The notes: generated by a model from the sequence alone, not told the origin. 64,000 nucleotides of DNA from Clostridia bacterium (GCA_017551095.1 JAFZMQ010000041.1:1-64000), one strand, 5' to 3'; positions 50,338 to 60,071 are shown, numbered from the stretch's first letter. Numbers and translations: made by a program.

Positions 50338-51484
50338 ACAAAAAGAGTTTTGGAAAAATGCGACGCACAGATGGAACATTAAGGAAGGTGCAACGAGAAG
50401 CGGAAAAACATACCTTGACTACTTCCTTATCCCAAGACGCATTTTAAACTGCAAGGGCGAGGGACTCATTGTGCTTTTGGGAAATACAAAAGGCACACTG
50501 TCGCGGAATATTTTAGAGCCTATGCAGTCAATCTGGGGCGACAGGCTTGTAGGGAATATCGGCAGTGACAATACGGTAATGCTGTTCGGCAAAAAGTGCC
50601 ATGCCTTAGGTGCGGACAGGGTTACACAGGTTTCAAAACTGCAAGGAGCAGGGATTGAATACTGTTACGGTGATGAAATTACGACCTGGAACGAGGATGT
50701 TTTTTCAATGCTGAAATCACGGCTTGACAAGCCAAATTCTATTTTTGACGGCACATGCAATCCCGACAGCCCAAACCATTGGTTTTTAAAGTTTTTGGAA
50801 AGTGATGCGGATATTTTCCGGCAGCAATATACGATTTACGATAACCCGATGCTGCCCGAAAGCTTTGTTAAAAACTTAGAATGCGAGTATCGCGGAACGG
50901 TATATTTTGAGCGGTTTATACTTGGAAAATGGGCTTTGGCTGAGGGACTTATTTATCCCATGTTTTCTGAAACGAGGCATATTTCCTCCGATATGCCAAA
51001 GGGCGGTGAATATTACATATCCATAGACTACGGAACGCTTAATCCGTGCAGTATGGGGCTTTGGTGCGTTAACGGCAAAAAGGCTTTTCGTATACGGGAA
51101 TTCTATCATGACGGCAGAAAAAGCGGACGGCAGATGACCGACGAAGAATACTACAAAGAGCTTGTAAAACTTGCCGGTGATTTGCCCGTATGCTATGTAA
51201 TAATCGACCCCTCAGCCGCGAGTTTTATTGAAACTGTACGCCGTCACGGCAGGTTTACCGTAAAGAAGGCAAAAAATGATGTGCTTGACGGCATACGGTT
51301 TACTGCGGGACTTTTGTCTGAGGACAAAATCAAAATTCACCCTGTCTGTAAAAGCATAATAGCAGAGTTCACATCGTACAGGTGGGACGATGAATCGGAT
51401 ACTGACCGTCCGATTAAGCAAAACGATCATGCAATGGACGATTTGCGGTACTTTTGCTACACCGTACTCAAAAGAATATGGTGA
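50318..51484 (+). CDS. Phage terminase large subunit (PBSX family)
   Basis: 388 residues. The ATPase part has a Walker A EGATRSGKTYLDYF (about 20-33) and a Walker B-like CYGDEITTW. The nuclease part has the acidic clusters ISIDYGTLNP, VIIDPSAASFIE and QNDHAMDDLRYF. It pumps DNA into proheads and cuts it. It matches the PBSX-like terminases of Firmicutes. ATG 50318 lies 5 bases after GGGAGG; the TTG one codon upstream is an alternative. Confidence 0.94.
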   Translation: MLRLTDKQKEFWKNATHRWNIKEGATRSGKTYLDYFLIPRRILNCKGEGLIVLLGNTKGTLSRNILEPMQSIWGDRLVGNIGSDNTVMLFGKKCHALGADRVTQVSKLQGAGIEYCYGDEITTWNEDVFSMLKSRLDKPNSIFDGTCNPDSPNHWFLKFLESDADIFRQQYTIYDNPMLPESFVKNLECEYRGTVYFERFILGKWALAEGLIYPMFSETRHISSDMPKGGEYYISIDYGTLNPCSMGLWCVNGKKAFRIREFYHDGRKSGRQMTDEEYYKELVKLAGDLPVCYVIIDPSAASFIETVRRHGRFTVKKAKNDVLDGIRFTAGLLSEDKIKIHPVCKSIIAEFTSYRWDDESDTDRPIKQNDHAMDDLRYFCYTVLKRIW

Positions 51485-51502
51485 TAAAACCAAATAAAAG
51501 AG

Positions 51503-52810
51503 GTGATAAGTATTTTCAGCTTAAAAAACTATCTTTCATCACAGGGCGTTATAAAGAGTGACCGGATGTCCGCCTCAATAGAGCTTTGGGAAAGGCTTTA
51601 TAAAGACGAGAGCAGACTCCAACTTGCATCTTCTATTGCCTCGGAAACGGCAAGACTTGCAACGCTCGAAATGAAATCGGAAATTTCAGGCTCAAAAAGA
51701 GCCGATTTTTTAAACCGATTTTATAAAGACGCACTAAAAGGCATGCGTGTTACCACCGAACTTGCCGCCGCTTTGGGCGGAGTAGTGTTAAAGCCGTATG
51801 TGGCAGACGGAAAGATACTAATAAGCCGTATTTCGCCACAAAATTTTGTGCCGATAGAATTTGATGAAACAGGTATAATTACCGACGCGGTTTTTTTGGA
51901 CAGATTTGCTTCGGGAAAGAGCATTTTTACCAGAATAGAACGGCATAGCTTTGAAAACGGGCAGTATGTAATCCGAAACAGTGCCTTTGTTTCAGGCTCG
52001 GAAAATGACTTGGGCAAGAGCATCAGCCTGTCCGACACGGAATTTTGGCATAATATTGAGCCTTGTGTAGTCTGCGAGGGAGTGCAAAAACCGCTTTTTG
52101 CGTACATAAAGATGCCTATGGCAAACAGCATTGATGTAACATCACCGCTCGGCATTTCCGTTTATTCCAAGGTAGTACCGCTTATTTCCGATGCAGAAAA
52201 GCAGTATGAGCGGCTAATGTGGGAATTTGAGAGTGGCGAAAGGGCGTTATATGTTGATGAGGCGGCAATCCGCAGTGACAAAAACGGCGAGAAAAATCTT
52301 CCGGATAAGCGTCTTTACAGAATGTTAAATTCAGGCAATGACGCACTTTTTGAGGATTGGACACCAACACTACGCAGTAAGGAGATAAAAGAAGGTCTTA
52401 ATGAAATTCTGCGTCGGATAGAGTTTGGAACGGGACTTGCGTACGGCACACTTTCTGATATTCAGAATATCGACAGAACAGCCGAAGAATTCCGTGCGTC
52501 AAAACAGCGTAGCTATACGCATATTTGCGATATTCAAGGAGAACTTAAAAAAGGACTTTCCGACCTTGTTTATGCTATGGATATTTTGGCGGATTTGTAT
52601 TCGCTGACGCCCGGCGGTGAGTTTTATATTTCCTTTGATTTTGACGACAGCATTGTCGCAGACAGAAAGACTGAGTTTGATGAAAAACTGCGTCTTTTGG
52701 ACAAGGGAATTATAAGCCCTGCGGAGATGAGAGCATGGTATCTTGGAGAAGAAGAAAAAGAAGCGGAAAAAAATCTTAACCAAATGGGAATGAAAGGAAC
52801 GGCAGAATGA
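51503..52810 (+). CDS. Phage portal protein
   Basis: A 435-residue portal protein of the SPP1 Gp6-like class (SSQGVIKSDRMSASIELWERLY, SIASETARLATLEMKSEISG, INPR-like ISPQNFVPIEFDETG, GTLSDIQNIDRTAEEFRASK). It forms the dodecameric gate at the capsid vertex. The annotated start is GTG 51503, but AGAGGTGATAAG overlaps it, so an ATT a few codons on (51512) may be the real start; no ATG is placed well. The 3' end overlaps the scaffold gene by 4 bases. Confidence 0.88.
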   Translation: MISIFSLKNYLSSQGVIKSDRMSASIELWERLYKDESRLQLASSIASETARLATLEMKSEISGSKRADFLNRFYKDALKGMRVTTELAAALGGVVLKPYVADGKILISRISPQNFVPIEFDETGIITDAVFLDRFASGKSIFTRIERHSFENGQYVIRNSAFVSGSENDLGKSISLSDTEFWHNIEPCVVCEGVQKPLFAYIKMPMANSIDVTSPLGISVYSKVVPLISDAEKQYERLMWEFESGERALYVDEAAIRSDKNGEKNLPDKRLYRMLNSGNDALFEDWTPTLRSKEIKEGLNEILRRIEFGTGLAYGTLSDIQNIDRTAEEFRASKQRSYTHICDIQGELKKGLSDLVYAMDILADLYSLTPGGEFYISFDFDDSIVADRKTEFDEKLRLLDKGIISPAEMRAWYLGEEEKEAEKNLNQMGMKGTAE

Positions 52811-53250
52811 AGAAAAAGGATATTGAAACGCTTTTCCCTAACATAACGGAAGAGCAGTTAAAGGAGCTTGAAAAGCTCGAAAATGCAGCTTTTGAAAGAG
52901 GCAAAAAGGAAGCCTTGGATGCTTATAAAAAGGCTGAAACCGAAAGACTTTTAGATGATGCTATTACAAAGAGCGGTGCTAAAAACAAAAAGGCAGTAAA
53001 AGCACTTTTGGAGCTTGACAAACTAAGTCTTGCAGACGGCGTTTTAAAGGGACTTTCCGAACAAATTGAGAATATCAGAAAAAACTGCGATTATCTTTTT
53101 GAAACGGAAACAAAAAAACCGCAGTTTACAACAAAAAGCAAAAGCTCAAATGAAATTACGAAAAAGGGCTTTGAGTCTATGAGCTACAAAAAGAGATTAA
53201 AGCTTTTTTTGGAAAATCCAACACTTTATAAAGAGCTTCAATCAAGATAA
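52807..53250 (+). CDS. Phage scaffolding protein (GP20-like)
   Basis: A 147-residue, highly charged helical protein (EEQLKELEKLENAAFERGKK, DAITKSGAKNKKAVKALLEL). Scaffold proteins of the Gp20 family lie between portal and capsid genes and guide prohead assembly, as this position suggests. The start overlaps the portal stop. Confidence 0.8.
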   Translation: MKKKDIETLFPNITEEQLKELEKLENAAFERGKKEALDAYKKAETERLLDDAITKSGAKNKKAVKALLELDKLSLADGVLKGLSEQIENIRKNCDYLFETETKKPQFTTKSKSSNEITKKGFESMSYKKRLKLFLENPTLYKELQSR

Positions 53251-53306
53251 AAACCATTTTTAAAATTTGATTGCCCAAAAATTCGGGCAGAAAGGAAAAT
53301 AAAAAT

Positions 53307-54179
53307 ATGGCAACTACAAAAATAAGCGATTTAGTAAACCCTAAGGTTATGGCAGATATGATTTCTGCAAAAATTGAGAAAAAGATAGTTGTAGCACCTT
53401 TTGCTAAGGTGGACGATACACTAACGGGTGTTGCGGGTGACACAATCGTAGTTCCGCAGTATTCATACATAGGCGATGCCGATGATGTAGCAGAGGGTGT
53501 TGCGGTAGGAACAACAAAGCTTGTAACTACTACAACAGAGGCAACAATAAAAAAGGCAATGAAGGCGGTTGAGCTTTCTGATGAAGCTATTTTGTCAGGC
53601 TACGGCAACCCCATAGGCGAAACAAACAATCAACTTGCCATGGCAATAGCCGCAAAGGTTGATAACGACGCAATGGACGCACTTCAAACAGCGTCTTTGG
53701 AATATGAAACAGACGATATTATTTCATATGACGGCATTATCGACGCCATTGATGTGTTCAGCGAGGAATCAAATTGCCGCAAGGTGATTTTTGTGCATCC
53801 GTCGCAGCTCACACAGCTCCGTCATGATGAGGACTTTATTTCAAGAGAAAAATATCTGGGTGATGTTGCAATTACAGGCGAAATCGGAATGATTGCAAAC
53901 ACGGTTGTTGTTCCGTCTAAAAAGGTGCCTTTGGTTGACGGACATTATGTATGCCCGATTGTTAAAATTTCTGAGGACAAGGAATGTGAGGACGAAACTC
54001 CTGCACTTACAATCTATTTAAAGAGAGACACAAATGTGGAAACAGAAAGACAGTCCTTAAAGAGAGTGACAGACATATCGGTTGATAAGTTCTATACAGT
54101 AGTTTTGTCAAACGAGGGCAAGGTTGTACTTGCAAAATTTGCGGCAGAGGCTGCATCAAGCGGCAGCGGACAGGAGTAA
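53307..54179 (+). CDS. Major capsid protein (N4-gp56 type)
   Basis: 290 residues. The N-terminus MATTKISDLVNPKVMADMIS, the DTLTGVAGDTIVVPQYSYIG segment and the HPSQLTQLRHDEDFI helix fit the N4-gp56 capsid family found in many Firmicute prophages. It forms the HK97-fold shell. No separate prohead protease is nearby. AAAGGA lies upstream of ATG 53307; a longer in-frame start is less likely. Its codon use is the most biased of the cluster, fitting a structural protein made in quantity. Confidence 0.9.
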   Translation: MATTKISDLVNPKVMADMISAKIEKKIVVAPFAKVDDTLTGVAGDTIVVPQYSYIGDADDVAEGVAVGTTKLVTTTTEATIKKAMKAVELSDEAILSGYGNPIGETNNQLAMAIAAKVDNDAMDALQTASLEYETDDIISYDGIIDAIDVFSEESNCRKVIFVHPSQLTQLRHDEDFISREKYLGDVAITGEIGMIANTVVVPSKKVPLVDGHYVCPIVKISEDKECEDETPALTIYLKRDTNVETERQSLKRVTDISVDKFYTVVLSNEGKVVLAKFAAEAASSGSGQE

Positions 54180-54183
54180 TTCT

Positions 54184-54513
54184 ATGTTAGTGGGATTTTA
54201 TGGCAGAACATACGCAAATGACGCAAAAATTCCGCTTGAAAGCTTTCCGTTATGGGAAAAACGGGCCGTAGCAGAAATAAACCGCATAACAAATGACGAT
54301 ATTTTGAAGATCTCTGATGAAAATTCAAAGATGTGCATCTGCGAAGTCGCCGAATTATTGTATGAAACCGCAAAAAGCGAGGGAATACTTTCGGAAAATA
54401 ATGACGGATACAGTGTTCGCTTTGATAAAGGGGATAGGGACGGCAAAATTTACGATATTGCAAGTAAATGGCTTTCCAAAAGCGGACTTTTGTATAGAGG
54501 TGATGTTCTGTGA
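54184..54513 (+). CDS. Head-tail connector protein
   Basis: A 109-residue helical protein (LWEKRAVAEINRITNDDIL...EVAELLYETAKSEG) placed right after the capsid gene, the usual position and shape of a head-completion adaptor (gp6/gp15-like). GGAG precedes ATG 54184. Confidence 0.7.
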   Translation: MLVGFYGRTYANDAKIPLESFPLWEKRAVAEINRITNDDILKISDENSKMCICEVAELLYETAKSEGILSENNDGYSVRFDKGDRDGKIYDIASKWLSKSGLLYRGDVL

Positions 54514-54806
54514 CCAAAAAGGTGACCATCTGGCATAACGGGGAAAGGCAGTATCTTCCATTGTTGTCAGCAAGAAAGGTTTTTTCGTCGGACAAAAACG
54601 GAATAAAGCAAAAAGGCTTTTTTGACAGTAGTAGCTGCACTTTAAGAATATCGGCAAAGGAAGAAACCGACCTTTCGGTAGGCGATTTTGTGAGAATGGG
54701 TGAGCATACCGGAGATGCGGACAGGTATGCCGATTATAAAGTGATGAAAATATTTGAAAATTTAAGGGGGACAACGCCGCATTATAAGCTGGTGTGTGAA
54801 AGATAA
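54510..54806 (+). CDS. Head closure/minor capsid protein
   Basis: A 98-residue protein (CTLRISAKEETDLSVGDFVR...YKVMKIFENLRGTTPHY) with a beta-rich pattern like the phage stopper or minor capsid proteins. The start GTG overlaps the stop of the connector gene. Assignment rests on position. Confidence 0.6.
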   Translation: MTKKVTIWHNGERQYLPLLSARKVFSSDKNGIKQKGFFDSSSCTLRISAKEETDLSVGDFVRMGEHTGDADRYADYKVMKIFENLRGTTPHYKLVCER

Positions 54807-55229
54807 ATGAGTATAATTGAAAGCGTAAAAAACTATCTGGAAAGTTGCCCCGATTTGAGCGGTAAGGCGATAAATATAAACTATTTATCGCCTGAGCGGG
54901 ACAGCTTTTCCATAGATAATGTGCCGAAAAATCCTGTTGTAAAGCGTTATAGCGACGGGGAAAGCCTTATGCAGTTTTGCTTTTTGATGGCAGGGAGAAG
55001 CGTTTATGATAGCGACGCTTATGAAAATATGCAGATTTCGCAGTTTTTCGAGAGCTTTGAAGGCTGGATAGAAAGGCAAAATTCTCTTAAAATTCTCCCT
55101 GATTTATCAGATTTAGGGCTTACGCCCGTTGCGATTGAAGTCACAAAAAGCGGAACGGTTTATGATACGGCACGGACCTCTGCAAGATTTCAGATAGAAG
55201 CAAGATTGCTTTACAGGAAGAAAAACTAA
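54807..55229 (+). CDS. Tail completion (tail terminator-like) protein
   Basis: A 140-residue protein beginning MSIIESVKNYLESCPDLSG and containing FESFEGWIERQNSLKILPDL. Its place between the closure protein and the tail tube, plus its size, fit the minor capsid/tail terminator class. It begins directly after the upstream stop. Confidence 0.65.
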   Translation: MSIIESVKNYLESCPDLSGKAININYLSPERDSFSIDNVPKNPVVKRYSDGESLMQFCFLMAGRSVYDSDAYENMQISQFFESFEGWIERQNSLKILPDLSDLGLTPVAIEVTKSGTVYDTARTSARFQIEARLLYRKKN

Positions 55230-55248
55230 AAAATGGGGGAACAGTTAA

Positions 55249-55731
55249 ATGATAAAAAGAAGTGAAAAATTGGCGTTTATGCAGGTAACAAACGGCGGAA
55301 CGACGGCATATAAGCGTATGACAGGATTTACAGAGCTTTCTGTATCAAAAAATCCTAAGGAATATTCCAGAAAATATGTTGATGAAAAGACCGAGCGGAA
55401 CGCCGTTATCGGATATTCACCGTCAATTTCCTACAAGATGGATTATGAGCCGGATAGCAGTGTGCATTATGAGTTTGCTACAATTGCAGACCGTGAATTA
55501 ACGGGCGAAGATGCGGTAAGAAATATAGTTATCGTTGACCTTACAACAGCGGATACAGACGGAATTTGCAGTGCAGTAAAGAGGGCATTTTCCATTATAC
55601 CGTCGACGGAGGGTGATGACAGCGAAACCTATACTTTAAGCGGAACTATGAAAGCTTCGGGAGAAATGGTTTTCGGTACTGCCGAAACGGAAGATGATTG
55701 GCAGACCCTTACCTTTACCGAAGAAGAATAA
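55249..55731 (+). CDS. Major tail (tube) protein
   Basis: A 160-residue protein (KRMTGFTELSVSKNPKEYSR, the YMVD-like VDEKTERNAVIGYSP, and a DLTTADTDGICSAVKRAFSI region) of the type of siphovirus tail tube proteins. GGGG lies upstream. It precedes the Gp15-like chaperone, as expected. Confidence 0.8.
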   Translation: MIKRSEKLAFMQVTNGGTTAYKRMTGFTELSVSKNPKEYSRKYVDEKTERNAVIGYSPSISYKMDYEPDSSVHYEFATIADRELTGEDAVRNIVIVDLTTADTDGICSAVKRAFSIIPSTEGDDSETYTLSGTMKASGEMVFGTAETEDDWQTLTFTEEE

Positions 55732-55756
55732 AAAGTAAACAGGCAAAAGGAGCAGT

Positions 55757-56323
55757 ATGAATATAATTACCGATAGGCTTCCCGAAACTGTTGATTTCGG
55801 AGGCGGAAAATACCCGATAAAAACGGATTTTAAAGTATGGCTTAAATTTCACGAAATAATAACAGATAAAAGCAAAAGTCCCGCAGAAAAGTTCACAGAT
55901 GCCGTACTTTGCTGTTTTGACTCACAAAAATGCAAAAAACTTCCCGATAGCTATGAGGAAACTATGTCTGTCCTTTTTAGCTTTTTTGCAGGAGAGCCGA
56001 AAGAGAAAAAAGCAGTAAAATCCCAAGAAAAAGTATTTGATTTTACCGAAGACTCCGAGTACATTTTTACCTCGTTTTTGGCAGAATACGGGATTGACCT
56101 TTCGGAAAGCTCAATGCATTGGTATAAATTTCTTGCACTTTTAGGGGGATTATCGGAAAACAGTCAGCTAAAAAAAGTTATTGCATGGCGTAGCGTGAAT
56201 TTAGCCGATATTGAGAACCCGAAAAGACGGAATTTCTATCGTAAAATGAAGGAATTTTACAGCCTGAAAAATTCCGCTCTTAATGAAAAAGGCTTAGCGG
56301 AGGAATTATCCAAGGCATTTTGA
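55757..56323 (+). CDS. Gp15-family tail assembly protein
   Basis: A 188-residue protein (MNIITDRLPETVDFGGGKYPI, TDFKVWLKFHEIITDK, WYKFLALLGGL) matching the bacteriophage Gp15 family between the tail tube and tape measure genes of Firmicute phages. It is likely a tail assembly chaperone. Confidence 0.85.
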   Translation: MNIITDRLPETVDFGGGKYPIKTDFKVWLKFHEIITDKSKSPAEKFTDAVLCCFDSQKCKKLPDSYEETMSVLFSFFAGEPKEKKAVKSQEKVFDFTEDSEYIFTSFLAEYGIDLSESSMHWYKFLALLGGLSENSQLKKVIAWRSVNLADIENPKRRNFYRKMKEFYSLKNSALNEKGLAEELSKAF

Positions 56324-56365
56324 TTCATACTGCTCTTTTATCTGACAGGTTAAAAGGAAAATGAA

Positions 56366-57511
56366 ATGAACAATAATTTATTTGAATTTAATCACGATAT
56401 TAAAGAAAAGATAAGGGGCTGGGCAAAAAATATTTTGAGCGAAATAAAATCCGCTTTATCGCTTGGAACGGATAGCTCCGAAATAAGAAATCAGGTAGGC
56501 AAGTATATTGCAGACGATACGGCATCAGGGCTTTACGAAAACAGCAAGGAAGTAGTAGAGGCATTTTCCAAAATGCTTGAAAAGCTCAACTATCAAAAGG
56601 AACTGAATCTAATCAGCGAAGATGAATACTATGTAAAGCTTGAAAATCTAAGGGACAGATATTTTTCCAAAGGTACGCAAAATTGGGTAAAATACACCGC
56701 ACAAATCTATGAATATCAACAAAAGGCATTGGCGGAGGAAAAGAAAAATATAGTATCGCTTTATGATGATATTTCGGAATACGCGTCCCAAAAAATCGGC
56801 GAGGTAATAAATAAACAGGCAAATTTTGCCGAAAGCATAAAAAATACAGGCAAACTTTTCAATAAGAATACCGTAAATTTTGGCGATAAAACCGTTACAT
56901 ATTATTCAATGCGTAATATGCAGGAAGATATTGACAAAATCAAAGAGTACAGCGGTCTTTTGTCGGAATTTTCGGCTCGTGCGGATAGCCTTGGCATAAG
57001 TGAAGATATAAAAACAGACTTTTTGAAAAAATTGCGGGATGTTGATTTTGATGTTGCGATAGGACTGTTAAACAGCATTAAGGGAAGTACCAACAAAGAT
57101 GTGGTAGACTATCTTTCTGCATGGAATGAGCGTAATACCCTTGCAGATGCCTTTGCCGCAAAATCCTTTGAAACCGATTTTTCCGAGAGCATAGATGAGT
57201 CATATGAGCATATGAAAGAGGTTTTGACTAAGGCGGGGTATGAAATTCCTGACGGGTTCTTTGTAAGCGGAAGCCTGTCGGCACAAAAATTCGGCGATGC
57301 TTTTATTGCTGAAATTGAAACGCAAATGCAAAGAATACGAGCGGTGATTGAGGCGTTTAACAGCGAAATTGCATCAGGGTCGCAGATTGCGTCGGGCAAT
57401 ACCTACAATACATCAAATACATCTTACAACATACAGACGCAAGATTCTTCCGATACGGTTGAGCAGATAAGGCGTATTGAAACTGTAAAACGGCTTTCGG
57501 GCGTGGCATAG
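56366..57511 (+). CDS. Short tape-measure-like protein
   Basis: A 381-residue, strongly helical protein with a coiled-coil section (LISEDEYYVKLENLRDRYFS, YEYQQKALAEEKKNIVSLYD), no membrane segment, and a Ser/Thr/Asn-rich stretch before a charged C-terminus (VEQIRRIETVKRLSGVA). It occupies the slot of the tape measure protein but is far shorter than the usual 700-1500 residues and lacks the transmembrane and peptidase parts. If the usual rule of about 0.15 nm of tail per residue holds, the tail would be very short. It could also be the C-terminal piece of a lost larger gene. Confidence 0.65.
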   Translation: MNNNLFEFNHDIKEKIRGWAKNILSEIKSALSLGTDSSEIRNQVGKYIADDTASGLYENSKEVVEAFSKMLEKLNYQKELNLISEDEYYVKLENLRDRYFSKGTQNWVKYTAQIYEYQQKALAEEKKNIVSLYDDISEYASQKIGEVINKQANFAESIKNTGKLFNKNTVNFGDKTVTYYSMRNMQEDIDKIKEYSGLLSEFSARADSLGISEDIKTDFLKKLRDVDFDVAIGLLNSIKGSTNKDVVDYLSAWNERNTLADAFAAKSFETDFSESIDESYEHMKEVLTKAGYEIPDGFFVSGSLSAQKFGDAFIAEIETQMQRIRAVIEAFNSEIASGSQIASGNTYNTSNTSYNIQTQDSSDTVEQIRRIETVKRLSGVA

Positions 57512-57522
57512 GGGGTAGCGGT

Positions 57523-58365
57523 ATGTTTGAAATTATTTTTTACAATGACAAGGGCAGTGTGACCTTTGGCGGAGGAAAGTCGGAAAGTAATTGGCGTATT
57601 ATTGAAACGGACGGTTTGGGACTCTCCGGTAAGAACTATAAAAGCTGTGTTTTTGAAAACTCCGTAGGTCAGGAGACTGTAAGCGTACATGTAAATGCGA
57701 GGACTGTAACCCTAAAAGGTGATTTTTTTATGAGCGGAAACTATAAATCGGAGTACAAATCGGTACTTACTACGCTGAACAGCGAAGGCATTTTAGAGGT
57801 TAGGGATAGAAACAGCGTTCTTAGAATCAAGGCATATTGTGTGCAGTTTTTACCTCTTGCAAGAAAGGGCGTATATTTGCCATTTACGGTACAATTCGTG
57901 TGCGACGAGCCGTATTTCGAAAGCAGCGAGGCGTATGAAATACCTATATTCAAAGTAATTCCGAGACTTAGCAGTGATTTTGTGTTCCCTGATATGTTTT
58001 CAGAGCGTGTAACACACCGGAATGTATTTATAAGCTCAAATGCCGAAACCGAGCCGGTGATAATTATAAATTCAGGTAGGAATCCAAGCGGTTATCTCTA
58101 CATTAAAAACCATACAAGCGGTGAAAGCCTTACGATAAACTATGAGCCTTTGGCTGATGAATTTATTACAGTTGATGTAAAAAACCGGAAGATTTTCAAT
58201 CAAAACGGCGACAATTTGCTCTCATACCTTGCAGACGACAGTTTTTTCGACGGATTTCATTTATACCCGGGTGATAACGACATAGAGGTGACTATTGGTG
58301 TGGCTAACACGGAGCTGGAAGTATTTTTAAGGTATAATGAGCGTTTTTTGGAGGCGGTCAGCTGA
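57523..58365 (+). CDS. Distal tail protein (Dit-like)
   Basis: A 280-residue protein (WRIIETDGLGLSGKNYKSCV, GQETVSVHVNARTVTLKGDF, ILEVRDRNSVLRIKAYCVQF) with the pattern of distal tail proteins of Firmicute siphoviruses, which link the tube to the tail tip. Its stop shares the A with the next gene's start (TGATG). Confidence 0.8.
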   Translation: MFEIIFYNDKGSVTFGGGKSESNWRIIETDGLGLSGKNYKSCVFENSVGQETVSVHVNARTVTLKGDFFMSGNYKSEYKSVLTTLNSEGILEVRDRNSVLRIKAYCVQFLPLARKGVYLPFTVQFVCDEPYFESSEAYEIPIFKVIPRLSSDFVFPDMFSERVTHRNVFISSNAETEPVIIINSGRNPSGYLYIKNHTSGESLTINYEPLADEFITVDVKNRKIFNQNGDNLLSYLADDSFFDGFHLYPGDNDIEVTIGVANTELEVFLRYNERFLEAVS

Positions 58366-59279
58366 TGCTACTTTTTTATAATTTTGATTTTGAGCGTATA
58401 CATGCCGAACCGAAGGTAAAAAGCATAAGCTGGACGCTGTATTTTAACCAAATCGGCACATTTGAGGCACATTTTCCGCTCTCGTCAGAGCTTACGGAGA
58501 TAACGGCGGAAAATCGGTATCTGGCAGTTTGTGACGGGGAAAAAAGTGCAATTATAACGGGCAGAGAGGTAACGGATGAGCTGATTCTTTACGGAAGAAC
58601 TCCAAATTGGCTTTTGGAAAAAAGAATTGCACCGAAAGCAGAAAGCATTACGCAAAAAGCAGGGATTATATGCAATAATCTGGTGACAAATGCATTCTCG
58701 GATGTAACTGATTTTGCTGTATCAAACCCGCCTGAAAGTACCGAAATAACAGCTGAGAGAACAACGCTCTCTACCGTATATGATGCAGTTAAGGGCTATC
58801 TTTCGGAAGTGGGGCTTGGGCATAAGCTGGATTTTGATGCTAAAAATAGGCGTTGGAGTTTTTCGGTAATAGAAGGCTCCCAAATTCCGCTTTTAATATC
58901 CGAGTCAAATAAAAACGCCTATGAAACATCCGTGTGTGAAGACATATTGGATTTGGCAGATTGCGGTTATTATGGCGAGGACGGATATATCGCGGGAGAA
59001 CAAGAGGGCATATGCCGCTGGGAAACGGTGCTTTCTGCCGAAACAGAGGCGGAGGCCACCGCCCAGTTGAGCGAAAAAAAGAATAAAAGCGAAATTCTTT
59101 TAAAACTTCGCGGACTAAAATTTGGTGTAGACTACAATTTGGGTGACAAGCTAAGAATACAGATAACCAAAGGAAAATGGCGGACAACGGAAAAAAGGAC
59201 GGTGTCGGGAGTGCGGCTTTTAACCAAAAACGGCTTTTTTGAAGAAGTCCCCATTTTTACTGAAACAGGAGGTATATAA
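58365..59279 (+). CDS. Tail tip protein, Gp37/Tal-like
   Basis: A 304-residue protein (NQIGTFEAHFPLSSELTEIT, ILYGRTPNWLLEKRI, VYDAVKGYLSEVGLGHKLDF, RWETVLSAETEAEATAQLSE) of the ReqiPepy6 Gp37-like group that sits after Dit. It forms the baseplate hub and may have lost the peptidase tail of Tal proteins. GGAGG lies 9 bases upstream. Confidence 0.75.
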   Translation: MLLFYNFDFERIHAEPKVKSISWTLYFNQIGTFEAHFPLSSELTEITAENRYLAVCDGEKSAIITGREVTDELILYGRTPNWLLEKRIAPKAESITQKAGIICNNLVTNAFSDVTDFAVSNPPESTEITAERTTLSTVYDAVKGYLSEVGLGHKLDFDAKNRRWSFSVIEGSQIPLLISESNKNAYETSVCEDILDLADCGYYGEDGYIAGEQEGICRWETVLSAETEAEATAQLSEKKNKSEILLKLRGLKFGVDYNLGDKLRIQITKGKWRTTEKRTVSGVRLLTKNGFFEEVPIFTETGGI

Positions 59280-60067
59280 TGGCATACAGATGTTTATTTA
59301 TGGATAACGGCATCTATACCGCACAGGATGTAAATGACGCACTTTCTAATATAGTTTCGGAAGGCGTCTCGGGCTATCCGTTCGGAAGAGACGCAGTTGC
59401 AGGATTAAATACGGCAATAGCGGGAATGTCAAGTGGCGGAACGCAGTTTAAAGGCACAAGCTGTCTTTTAGTACACAATGGCGGTACATATAAAATTTCG
59501 GAAGGCTCATGCTTTATGGCAGACGGCTCGCAAATCATATTTGACAGTGACGGATATGTTATAGAGCATCAAAATGGGGTATATGAATATGTCTATTTAG
59601 AGCGTGATGTTTTGCATAATACCGTAAATGTAGTTGTTTCCGCTCAAAGCGGAGGAGCCGATACCATTCCTATTGCGGAAATTAACACGGACGGAACGGT
59701 AATTGACAGACGCAGTTTTGCCAAAGCAAAAGTTTCGCTTTTGGCAGAGCCGCAGAATATAAGTATTGTAAAAAGAATAGTCCATGATTCAATGGATATT
59801 TACAATACATCTTTTGATGTAGAGCTGGGCTTTAACGGCTGGAAATATATAATTTATACCATGTCATCATCAAGTATAGGCAGAAACCGTGAAATAATAA
59901 AATTAGAGGACGGGGACAGTATGGTATCAGGATTCCCTGTAAACAATACAAACGGTGCTTTCGCAACAGGGACAACGGTAACCAGACATGGCTCGGTGCT
60001 ACATTTTGAATATACCGATACACACGGTTCGAGCGGCAGCTTTAATGTTGAAATTGAATTGAGGTGA
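59279..60067 (+). CDS. Tail/baseplate structural protein
   Basis: A 262-residue protein (MAYRCLFMDNGIYTAQDVND, SSGGTQFKGTSCLLVHNGGT, RSFAKAKVSLLAEPQNISIV). No firm family name. The start overlaps the previous stop by one base. Position and beta-rich ends suggest an upper baseplate or fibre-attachment role. Confidence 0.7.
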   Translation: MAYRCLFMDNGIYTAQDVNDALSNIVSEGVSGYPFGRDAVAGLNTAIAGMSSGGTQFKGTSCLLVHNGGTYKISEGSCFMADGSQIIFDSDGYVIEHQNGVYEYVYLERDVLHNTVNVVVSAQSGGADTIPIAEINTDGTVIDRRSFAKAKVSLLAEPQNISIVKRIVHDSMDIYNTSFDVELGFNGWKYIIYTMSSSSIGRNREIIKLEDGDSMVSGFPVNNTNGAFATGTTVTRHGSVLHFEYTDTHGSSGSFNVEIELR

Positions 60068-60071
60068 TATA

